Source of the DNA: a virus
Reading direction: 5' to 3' (one strand)
IMG/VR virus record: IMGVR_UViG_3300044858_002601
Span: 1-31,325 of that record
Length of the DNA stretch: 31,325 nt
Below the pieces are notes generated by a model. The model worked only from the letters and a program-made list of their open reading frames with translations. It did not search any database and was not told the DNA's origin. This document shows positions 7,134 to 16,700 of the stretch, in pieces (the stretch's first letter is position 1; every line of letters begins with the position of its first letter). The position numbers and the translations under genes were made by a program.

Positions 7134-7499
7134 ATGGCGGTAGTTAAAAGTCTCAATGACAATTATACCATAACAAACAAGTTAAATTCTGCTGCAAACA
7201 TAACATTAGCAACCGGAACTGTGATTATTGATGGCAACTTGGTTGTGCAAGGAACTAGTCAAACGGATTTAAATGTTAAAGATAATATTATTACAGTAAA
7301 CTTCGGCGAAACAGGCCCAGGAGTTACTGTAGGTACAGCAGGGTTAAATGTTGATAGAGGATCATTGACTGATGTAAATATTCTTTGGAATGAATCATTG
7401 GGTAAGTGGACACTGACAAATGATGGGACCACTTACGCTGTAATAGGAACAACAAGTGCGGCAGGCATAGCGCCGGTTGTTTATGCACTAGTACTTTAA
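7134..7499 (+). CDS. Small structural protein with the LNVKD fibre module (121 residues)
   Basis: After a leader of about 28 residues the protein carries IDGNLVVQGTSQTDLNVKDNIITVN, then a Gly-rich loop, LNVDRGSLTDVNILWNES, LGKWTLTND. This block recurs at about residues 955-1030 of the 2063-residue fibre (GNLTVYGNTTTIDTQSLNVKDLNITV ... DSWQVNKNL) and in altered form near that fibre's N-terminus. It is known from structural proteins of T4-like cyanophages, where it is found in virion or fibre proteins of unassigned position. The protein is therefore nearly a single free-standing copy of a fibre domain. It ends in VVYALVL. It opens the operon behind a late box and AAGGA binding site. Function beyond structural is unknown. 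Confidence 0.8.
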   Translation: MAVVKSLNDNYTITNKLNSAANITLATGTVIIDGNLVVQGTSQTDLNVKDNIITVNFGETGPGVTVGTAGLNVDRGSLTDVNILWNESLGKWTLTNDGTTYAVIGTTSAAGIAPVVYALVL

Positions 7500-7508
7500 G
7501 GATTAACA

Positions 7509-7832
7509 ATGGCAATACACAACACAGTTTTAGTAGATTCAGGGCAAGAAGCAGCAAATGTATTAGCGTCAAGTGGCACAGGTGGAGTAGCTGTGACTAC
7601 TATGTATTTTTGTAATACAAATACCGCTGCCACTGCTTTTACTTTGCATTTAGTCCCGGCCGGTTTCGTTGCCAATGCCAACAACATCATTTATAAAAAT
7701 AAAGTAATTACAGCTGGGGACACTTACATTGTTGATTGGGAAAAATTGGTTTTAGGAAACGGGGACACACTGAGAGCCAATGCCAATGTTGGTAATTCAA
7801 TTGTGGCAAGTGTAAGCACTATAGGTGTTTAA
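7509..7832 (+). CDS. Small virion structural protein (107 residues)
   Basis: The ATG follows AAGGATT. The protein is a compact beta-rich domain: NTVLVDSGQEAANVL, a strand VTTMYFCNTNTAATAFTLHLV, then KVITAGDTYIVDWEKLVLGNGDTLRA and a final strand SIVASVSTIGV. The pattern (ligand-like strand, then GDTY, then LxxGDTLRA) looks like the small virion proteins between fibre genes in T4-like marine phages. I know no more specific role. It has no export signal. It lies nine bases after the previous stop and two bases before the next start, so it is tightly packed in the fibre operon. Confidence 0.78.
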   Translation: MAIHNTVLVDSGQEAANVLASSGTGGVAVTTMYFCNTNTAATAFTLHLVPAGFVANANNIIYKNKVITAGDTYIVDWEKLVLGNGDTLRANANVGNSIVASVSTIGV

Positions 7833-7834
7833 CA

Positions 7835-8260
7835 ATGGGAAGATATTTAAAAAACACTCAATTGTTGGGCGGCAGCTATGCTGTTCAACTGCCGCTTGGC
7901 AGTAATAGCATAGGACCTGATCAACCACAGAATGGTCAGATACGATTCAATACTTCCAATAATCGAGTTGAATTATTTTTTGCTGGCTTATGGAATCAAG
8001 TGGCCAAAATTGGTTCGGTCAATATCACAGTTGATGAATTCACTGGTGACGCAGTTCAAACTGTCTTTACCATGAGTCAAGCAGAATCTGATGCCAATGC
8101 TGTATTGGTGCAAATTGGCGGAGTTTATCAACAACCAAATATAAATTACACAGTTAATGGCACTACATCAATTACATTTACAAGTCCCCCACCTGCTCCG
8201 GGCGTGAACCCTAACAAAATTGTTGTAGTACACAATCTAAACAGCACTGATGCTGCATAA
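7835..8260 (+). CDS. Small fibre-like structural protein (141 residues)
   Basis: The N-terminal MGRYLKNTQLLGGSYAVQLP leads into NGQIRFNTSNNRVELFFAGLW (about residues 33-54), a beta-hairpin module that recurs in the 813-residue protein as AGAIRWNNTTNTIEYYSGSTW and in the 2063-residue fibre as DGMVRFNTTTGELEFYGGGQW. It is followed by IGGVYQQPNINYTVNGTTSITF, another shared module (compare INGTLQAPGTAYTVAGTTITF and WNGIYQPRDTYSIAGTNITF in downstream genes). The gene is thus a minimal two-module version of what is embedded in the large fibres, probably a virion accessory or short fibre subunit. It starts two bases after the previous stop. Confidence 0.82.
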   Translation: MGRYLKNTQLLGGSYAVQLPLGSNSIGPDQPQNGQIRFNTSNNRVELFFAGLWNQVAKIGSVNITVDEFTGDAVQTVFTMSQAESDANAVLVQIGGVYQQPNINYTVNGTTSITFTSPPPAPGVNPNKIVVVHNLNSTDAA

Positions 8261-8269
8261 GGATCGGCC

Positions 8270-10711
8270 GTGGCTATTGGCAGAATAAGCGGCGCACTTC
8301 TATTTTCAGACCTAGATAGACAAAGTGTTGATCTTGCATTTACTACAAATAGCAAGCCGCTTACCTACATGGACTTCACCAACTTTAGATTTGGTGTTAA
8401 TACCAATTCTTTAGTTGATACTTTTACTGTCAATGGCACTGCCAATGTTTCCGGAATAACACGAGTATTTGGAAATCTTGTGGCGGCATCGGGAGTCGAA
8501 GCTTATGATGTAACCACAGGGGCATTCAATGTAGTAGGGGGTGCTGGTGTTTCTGGAAACCTATATGCAGGTAATATATTTGCTACCAATTTTAGTGGTA
8601 ATATTTCAAACACTGGCGGAACATCAACATTTGCAAATCTAGAAGTAACCGGAGCGGCTGTACTTGGCTCAATGAGTACAGCCAACGCGGTTATAAGTGG
8701 TGGTTATATAAGTGCATTGGCCAATGCCACAATAGCAACTGGTAATCTTTTGAGTCTGTATGCAACTAATTTAAACTCCACTGAGGCGAATTTAACAACT
8801 TTAAATGCTCAAAATTTCAGCACAGGCAACGCAGTAATATCAGGTGGCTACATTTCTAATCTAGCCAATGCTTACATTACCACAGCTAATATTGTAAACT
8901 TTAGTACAGGCAACGCAGTAATATCAGGTGGTTATATATCAGCACTTGCTAATGCTACAATTACAACAGGTAATGTTGTTTCGTGGTATACAACTAATTT
9001 AAACGCAACTACAGGTAATATTACAACACTAGATGCAGGAACAACAACCACAACGATACTGAATTCTACAACTGGTAACATTACAACTTTAGATACCAAT
9101 ACAACAACTACAGCAGTATTAAATGTTACAACAGCTAATATCACCACTGGTAATGCAGGCACATGGTATGCAACCAACTTAAATTCAACTACAGGAAATA
9201 TAACGACCTTAAATGTAGATACCACTACCTCTACTAATCTAAATGCCACAACTGGTAATATAACCACATTAGATACACAAACAACAACAAGTGCTATCCT
9301 AAATGCTACTAACGGAAATATAACTACACTCGATGCACAAACGACAACAAGTGCTATCCTAAATGCTACTAACGGAAATATAACTACACTCGATGCACAA
9401 ACGACAACAAGTGCTATCCTAAATGCCACAACTGGTAATATTACCACAGGAAATACTCAAACTTGGTATGCAACTAACCTCAACAGCACCCAGGCAAATA
9501 TTACAAGTGGCAATGTTCAAATTTGGTACGCTGGCAATTTAAATTCTACCAATGGAAATATAACAACTTTAAATGCAGGCACCACTACCTCTACCAGCTT
9601 AAATGCCACAACTGGAAATATAACCACATTAGATACACAAACAACAACAAGTGCTATCCTAAATGCTAGTAACGGAAATATAACAACTTTAAATGCAGAA
9701 AGCACAACTTCGGCAGTTTTAAATTCTACATCGGCTAATGTTAGTACAATAGCAGCAGGAAATTTATCTACTGCCAATGCAGTAATTACTAGTGGCTATA
9801 TTAATAGTCTTGCCAATCTTTCTTCTACTCTTGGTGCTATCACTAACTTTAGTACAGGTAATGCATTAATTACAGGTGGTAATATTTCAGGCCTTGCTAG
9901 CGCAAATATAGCATCAGCTAATATTACAATTGCAAATCTTGGCAATATTCAAATTGAAAATGTAAGTGTTAAAAGTTTAACTGGAAACCTTGTTCTCTCC
10001 CCACTCCTTAGTAATAGTAATGCTGTAGTGGTTATTAATGGAACTAGTGCTTTGCAGTTACCATCGGGCACAACTGGCCAACAGCCAGCGGCTTATGCCG
10101 GTGCAATAAGATGGAACAATACTACAAACACAATTGAATATTACAGCGGCTCAACATGGATAAGTTTACTCAGCCAAATTAACAATCAAACTATTAGTCC
10201 AGATGGTACAAACATAAGTTATACACTAGACTATGCTGCCGCCGAAGAGGGTATAATTGTAAGTATTAACGGTACCTTGCAGGCACCTGGAACAGCTTAT
10301 ACTGTAGCCGGAACCACTATAACATTTGCTGAGATACCATTAATCACTGATATTATTTCAATACGATTTATTGCAGCTGGTACAACTACCGCCGAAAATG
10401 CTCAGGAAATCAATGCAGGAAATCTTGCACTTACTACCGGGGCGGTGTTAATTGATAGCTTTAATAAAGATATCTATAGAAGTTGTAAGTATATGGCAAG
10501 TACCACAGCAGATTCTGGAGATGCGGAATTTGCGGAATTTGCAGTAACTCAATTTGATCCAAATGTGGCAGTTAGTAATGTGAATAGAGCTATAACTGGT
10601 TCAACACTAGCAACAATCACAGCAAATATAAGCGGATCTTTAGTCAGGGTCTACGCAACATCAAGCTCATCTGCTCAGATGAGACTGCAAAAAACCTATT
10701 TTATAATCTAA
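8270..10711 (+). CDS. Tail fibre / virion structural protein with 20-residue repeats
   Basis: The 813-residue protein starts at a GTG behind AAGGAT. After an N-terminal segment (AIGRISGALLFSDLDRQSVDL) comes one TTGAFNVVGGAGVSGNLY module (about residue 83), then from about residue 140 to 580 a long set of approximately 20-residue repeats of the type LNATTGNITTLDTQTTTSAI, interspersed with FSTGNAVISGGYISNLAN. The regular spacing and Thr/Asn/Gly/Ser content suggest a beta-helical or beta-prism shaft, probably trimeric. Then follow the IRWNN...GSTW and SINGTLQAPGTAYTV modules and a C-terminal domain (about 728-813, with YRSCKY) shared with the 2063-residue fibre. Repeats of 60 bases are visible in the DNA. 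Role: long or side fibre; position on the virion unknown. Confidence 0.85.
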   Translation: MAIGRISGALLFSDLDRQSVDLAFTTNSKPLTYMDFTNFRFGVNTNSLVDTFTVNGTANVSGITRVFGNLVAASGVEAYDVTTGAFNVVGGAGVSGNLYAGNIFATNFSGNISNTGGTSTFANLEVTGAAVLGSMSTANAVISGGYISALANATIATGNLLSLYATNLNSTEANLTTLNAQNFSTGNAVISGGYISNLANAYITTANIVNFSTGNAVISGGYISALANATITTGNVVSWYTTNLNATTGNITTLDAGTTTTTILNSTTGNITTLDTNTTTTAVLNVTTANITTGNAGTWYATNLNSTTGNITTLNVDTTTSTNLNATTGNITTLDTQTTTSAILNATNGNITTLDAQTTTSAILNATNGNITTLDAQTTTSAILNATTGNITTGNTQTWYATNLNSTQANITSGNVQIWYAGNLNSTNGNITTLNAGTTTSTSLNATTGNITTLDTQTTTSAILNASNGNITTLNAESTTSAVLNSTSANVSTIAAGNLSTANAVITSGYINSLANLSSTLGAITNFSTGNALITGGNISGLASANIASANITIANLGNIQIENVSVKSLTGNLVLSPLLSNSNAVVVINGTSALQLPSGTTGQQPAAYAGAIRWNNTTNTIEYYSGSTWISLLSQINNQTISPDGTNISYTLDYAAAEEGIIVSINGTLQAPGTAYTVAGTTITFAEIPLITDIISIRFIAAGTTTAENAQEINAGNLALTTGAVLIDSFNKDIYRSCKYMASTTADSGDAEFAEFAVTQFDPNVAVSNVNRAITGSTLATITANISGSLVRVYATSSSSAQMRLQKTYFII
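9241..9440 (+). repeat. 60-bp in-frame tandem repeats in fibre gene
   Basis: Units begin at 9241, 9301 and 9361, with a partial one at 9421. The 60 bases 9301-9360 and 9361-9420 are identical, while the flanking units are diverged. A further related pair lies at 9601-9720. Each unit encodes 20 residues (NxTxGNITTLDxQTTTSAIL). Confidence 0.95.
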
Positions 10712-10743
10712 TATTTACACAAAATATATCCACTCCAAGTTTT

Positions 10744-10753
10744 GGTAAATACT
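10744..10753 (+). promoter_or_regulatory. T4-type late promoter box for the giant fibre gene
   Basis: GGTAAATACT lies in the 60-base gap before the giant fibre gene and ends 18 bases before its preferred ATG (10772), matching the spacing of other boxes. The second position is G instead of A, so it may be weaker. Confidence 0.6.
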
Positions 10754-10771
10754 TAAAATTGGAGATAAGTG

Positions 10772-13700
10772 ATGGCCGTCACTAGGATTAAGAATAACCA
10801 GATTACAGATAGTACAATTACCTTTCAAAAAATTGCATCAGGCACGCTTGTTGGTAGCTTATTCAATGCAAATTTAACCCTTAATTCTAATGTCAGTATC
10901 AATGGAAATTTAAGCATTGCCGGTAATACTACCACGGTCAATTCAATTGATACCCTAGTTTCAGATAGTTTACTCACCCTAAATGCTGGTTATGTGGGTA
11001 TACCTTCATATGATGTTGGTTTGTTGTTCAATCGTGCATTAGGAACTCTAGGCAATTACGGTGGCGTCAATGCAGCTCTGGTATGGTCAGAATCCGACGG
11101 CGCTTTTATTGCTGTATTGACTACTGAAACAGGAACTACAGCCGGCACCATTAATAGAGCGTTCCAGGCCAACATGATTGTTGGTAATCTTACTGTTTCG
11201 AACGCAGTAACAGCACAGTCGGCCACAATTACTACACTCAATGCAACAAATACAAATCTTAGCGGGTTAACATCTACAGGTAATATTGTAGCGGCATCCG
11301 GCACAAATGCAACCAGCTTTGCTACAGGTGCCCTGGTTGTACCTGGAGGCGGTGGCGTTGGTATTACAGGCGCATTATATGTGCAAGGGCCAAGCAGTTT
11401 GCAAGGCAACATCAGCGCAGGCAATATTATATTAAGTGGTAACATCAATGTACCAGTTGGTGGCACATTCAGTAACACTGGTGTGTTCTTTGGTAATGCA
11501 GGTGGTATTGGAGCACTATATGCCGGTGTTTCGACATATACTGCCTTGCCTCATGTGGTATTACAATTGGCTGGAAACCTAGATACATACACTCAAGTTA
11601 ATTTTCAAAATATCAATAGTGGTGCTAGTGCGTCGACAGATTTTGTATTAACAGCCGACAACGGCGACGACGACAATGGTTATATCAATCTAGGCATTAA
11701 CTCAAGCACATTTGATGATCCGGCCTTTGCTGGTTATTACCCCAACGACGGTTATCTAATCATGCACGGCATTGAGCCAAGTACCGGCAATCTAAACATT
11801 CATTCACACAATCAGAACTCGGTAATAAAACTTATTGTGGGCGGATTTAGTGATGCCAATATTCGCGCAACCGTGTCCAAGACCGGTTTTAGAGTAAACA
11901 CCGCAACTGCAAGTACCTCATCATCTTCTGGTGCATTAATTGTAGACGGTGGTGTGGGCATTGGTGGCAACATTCATGCAGCAGCTATTAATGCTACACC
12001 CGTTGGTAACACAACACCAAGCACAGGTTCGTTTACTGATCTGACAGGAACTTACCTGACAGCAAGTACTGGAATGAGCACAGCCAATGCAGTCGTGACT
12101 GGTGGATACATACAAAATTTATCTAATATATCGGCCACAGATGGTAGTATTACTACTCTAGTTGCCACAAATGCTAGTACTGCAAATGCAGTTATCTCTG
12201 GTGGTTATATCAATAACCTATCAAACTTAACTGCTACCACAACACAGACTACAAACTTAAGTACTGGTAATGCAGTTGTTACTGGTGGTTATATTGACAA
12301 TACTCCAATTGGTCCTAATACAGCCAGTACTGGTAATTTTACTACTGCAAATGCTACATCTGTTGAAGCATATACGATTACTGCCGCTACAGTAAATTCT
12401 ACCACCGGAAATATCACTACTGTAACTGCTTCTAATGTTAGCACAAGTTCTTTATACACAGAAAATATTATTGTAACAGGTACCAGTGGTAATATCAGCG
12501 GTGTAGATGTCGTAAGTGCAAATACATTTGTTTTTGCAGCCAACGGTATTAACATTTTAACCAGTTTACAATCAACAGTTGATGCTCTTGATGCAAATGT
12601 AGGTGCGTATCAAATATATGCCAATGCCAATATTGGCACACTATTTTTAGGCAACATTAGTACCAATGCTAATTTAGGTGCATACCAAATTTATGCTAAC
12701 GCCAATGCAGCCAGTCAGCAAACTAAAATTGACAATATTGTTAGTCAAGCCAACGCAAACACCGCAGCGTACCTAACCATATACACAGGTAATATTAATG
12801 CAGATATTATAAGTGTTAATGTTGTAAATGCTAATAGTGGTAATATAACAACCCTAGTTGCAGACAACTTTAGCACTGCAAATGCAGCAATTACTGGTGG
12901 CGACATTTCTAATGTAAATGCTCAAATAAACAATTTTAGTACCGCCAACGCTTTAATCACTGGCGGGGTTCTAAATAATATTGATATACAGGCCAATAAC
13001 TTCAGCACTGCCAATGCAGTTGTTACTGGAGGTTATGCTCAAGGATTGGCAAATGTAACAGCCACAGATGGTGATTTTACAACCTTAGTTGCAGACAACT
13101 TTAGTACAGCCAATGCTATTATTACCGGCGGCAATATAACAATATTAACGCCAAGCGGATCAACTATTCCAAATTCGTATGTACAGGCAGACAAAGTTGA
13201 AGCTTACTTTGGTAATTTTGCCAATTTAGTCGCTTCTAATGTTGACTTAGACGGCAATTTTATTGGTAATGTTGTCTCGAGTAATGTGGAACTTACAGGT
13301 GGATACATTGATGCCATTATAATTGGTGCTAACACCGCTACTGCAGGAACATTTACACAATTAAATGCGGTTGATAGTACACTATCTGGCAATTTGCTTA
13401 TAAACAGCAATGTGGAGGCTGAGTCTCAATATACCGGTGCTCTAGTCGTTATAGGCGGTGCCGGTATAGGCGGAAACTTGTTTATTGGTGGTAACCTAAC
13501 TGTTTATGGCAACACCACTACCATTGATACTCAATCTTTAAATGTCAAAGATCTTAATATTACAGTTGCAGCTAATGCTACTACAGGTGCACAAGCCGAC
13601 GGTGCAGGTCTAACTGTAGCTGGCGCAAATGCCACACTGATATATGTAAATTCGCTAGATAGCTGGCAAGTCAATAAAAATCTTTATGGCATTGACACTA

Positions 13701-16700
13701 CCATGGTCAATGCCAATGTTACAACTGCTAACATTACCAATCTGAATACAGGAACCTTAACAGTTCCGACATTAAATGCAACATTTGCAAATGTTACCAC
13801 TGGCAATATAGACACCTTAAACACAGCTTCTGGAAATATCACTACCTTGGTGGCCGATAATTTCAGCAGTAGCAATACAGCGATAACAGGCGGATATGCA
13901 GATAATTTTCCAATTGGTGCAAACATTGCCAGTTCTGGAAACTTTACAAGCGCAAACACCAATATTTTGTCTGCATACACCAGCACCGCAACTGTTTTAA
14001 ATGCAACCAATGGTAATATCACAACATTAATAGTTGGCAATTTTAATACTGCCAATGCGGTTGTAACTGGTGGTTACATCAATGGCCTTGCCAATTTAAC
14101 TGCATCTAGCGCACATGCCACAGACTTCAGTACTGCCAATGCATTGATTACTGGCGGTGTATTAAACAATATAAATGTTCAAGCAAACAATTTTAGTTCG
14201 GGTAATGTGATTGTAACTGGTGGTTATATCAATGGCCTTGCCAATTTAACTGCCACCACAACACAAGCAACTAATTTTAGTACTGGCAATGCATTGATCA
14301 CTGGCGGTGTATTGAACAATATAAATGTTCAAGCAAACAATTTTAATACTGCCAACGCAGTTATTACTGGTGGTTACATCAACGACCTTGCTAATTTAAC
14401 TGCTACTACTGCACAAGCAACTAATTTTAGTACCGCTAACGCTTTAGTTACTGGTGGATACATTGATGGAGCACAAATTAACCCATTCAATGCGAACACG
14501 GGTAATTTCACCACAGCCAATGCAACTAGTGTCACAGCATATTCAATCACTGGTACCCAAGTCAATACAACAAACGGCAATGCAACAACTTTGGTTGCAA
14601 CAAACTTTAGTACAGCCAATGCAGTAATCACAGGCGGTTCTGTTGACGCTGTTGCAATTGGCGCAACCACGGCAGGTACTGGCAACTTTACCACTGCTAA
14701 TGCTACAACTGTAACTGCTTACAATGCAACTGTTACTGATCTAAATAGTACCAATGCCAATGCAACAACTTTTGTGGCCACAAACTTTAGCAGTGGTAAT
14801 GCAGTTATAAGCGGTGGATACATAAGTGCATTAACAAATGCGTATATCACAACTGGTCATATTACAAACTTTAGTACTGCCAATGCTGTCATAACTGGTG
14901 GATATGCAGATAACTATCCAATTGGTGCCAATACGGCAGCCCCGGGTTATTTTACAAATTTGGAAGCAAGTAATTCAACTAAAACAGCGACTTTAAATGT
15001 AACAGCGAATGTGTATCTAAGTCCGCAGTCGGGAGCTGCCACTGTAACAATAAATCCGTTAATTGGTGGAACAATTGACAGCGTATCAATTGGTCAAACT
15101 AACGCTGCCAATGTTTACGCTTCAAACTTTAGAACATCAACAAGTTTGTGGGCCGCTACCTCTGGACCTGTTTGGATCAGAGGTGGTACAGGCACAAGCG
15201 GAATTAACAATATTCCAATTGGCGCAGTAACGCCTAGCTCGGGCGTGTTTACAACTGTTAACGGTCAAACTGTTACAGGAACCGCTGTTAATAGTACAAA
15301 CGGTAATATCACGACCCTGGTAGCAACAAACTTTAGTAGCGGTAATATCTTTGTAAGTGGCGGGTATATTAGTGCATTGTCTAATGCTTATATTACACTA
15401 AGCCAAATCACAAACTTTAGCACAGGCAACGCCAGAATAACTGGTGGCTTCGCTGATAATTTCCCAATGGGAGCAAATACTGCCGCCACTGGTGCATTTA
15501 CTACCTTAACTGCTGCATCGTTGAATGGAGCAATAATTGGCAATGCGACACCGGCTGCTGGAACATTTACTGCATTAGCAGCTACCGGTAATTTAACTTT
15601 GGCCACTGGCAATGTAGTTATTAGTTCCGGTAATACAACTGTGTACACAGCCGCAGCGGGCATCGCAAATACAACTGGTGCCTTGGTTATTACTGGCACA
15701 GGTGGCGCAGCTATAAACGGTAATGTTTATATTGGGCAAGGCGCAGTAATCAACGGTAACAGAACCACAAACGATACTATAGTAAGAGGTGTAAATGAAA
15801 GAAGCTTGGTTTATGTTGCGGCAGACGCCACCTATGACCAGGTCAGCATTGGCGGTAATATCACTACAGCAAATATAACCCAAGGCGCAAAACTGGTAGT
15901 AAATTCTACAGATTCATTGATTATACCTGTAGGTACAACCGCGCAAAGACCAAGCGGCCAGGGTTACACTGATGTTGACGGCATGGTTCGATTCAACACC
16001 ACAACAGGAGAGCTAGAGTTCTACGGTGGCGGTCAATGGAATATCACCGGTGCAGTATTTACAGTCATACAGTCAAGAGTATTTGCCAATGTCAGTGGCG
16101 ATGTTTACGGTAATGTTGATGGCATCAACACACAATTTACACTAGGCAGTGACTCAACAACAGCAGCTACTATAGTTTCTATTAACGGCGTGATTCAGAT
16201 TCCAACTACTGCATATTCTGTTTCTGGAAATGTAGTTACCTTTACAGAAGCTCCAGCTGTTGGTGATACAGTTGACACCAGAGTGCTAACAACTACCGGC
16301 ACAGTAACTGGAGTAGCATCACTCAATGGATTTAATCAGTTCCAGGCTGACAGTGAAGCATTGAGATTTTACACCGGAAATGTAAGTTTAGGTAGCATTG
16401 AAAACTGGCGCATGGACACACATGGAGATTTCTATCCGGTAACCACTGCCAATCTAGGAACTCCTTCAAATCGAATTGATTATATATATGCAAGTAATGT
16501 CAATATCCAAGGTGGCACTATTACCGGAGCAGGGTTAAGTTCAGGAAGTTTAGATGATACCATAATTGGCGGTAATATCGCTAGAGCCGGTCACTTTACT
16601 ACCTTGTATTCTAATAGCACATTTACAACCAATGCCGAACATGTAACTGATGATGTGAGAGGTAAGTATGTTGCTCCTAGCGCAACAGATGCAGTTTTTG

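Noticed and set aside
6868-7147. Two overlapping open frames across the UUCG terminator (plus 6890-7147 and minus 6868-7128)
   Set aside because: Both run through the terminator hairpin and late promoter and have no ribosome binding site; they are chance frames.
8932-9447. A 171-codon antisense open frame inside the 813-residue fibre gene
   Set aside because: Its translation is a Val/Val/Ala-rich repeat that mirrors the 60-base repeats on the other strand, with no start signals. Other antisense frames at 11056, 13684, 14374, 15388 and 15593 have the same cause.
9241-9720. CRISPR-like array
   Set aside because: The repeats are directly adjacent, in frame in a long coding sequence, multiples of three bases and have no unique spacers. 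The same holds for the repeats at 14041 and 23801.
10769-10771. GTG start of the giant fibre one codon upstream
   Set aside because: The following ATG at 10772 has better spacing from GGAG and makes the GTG unnecessary.
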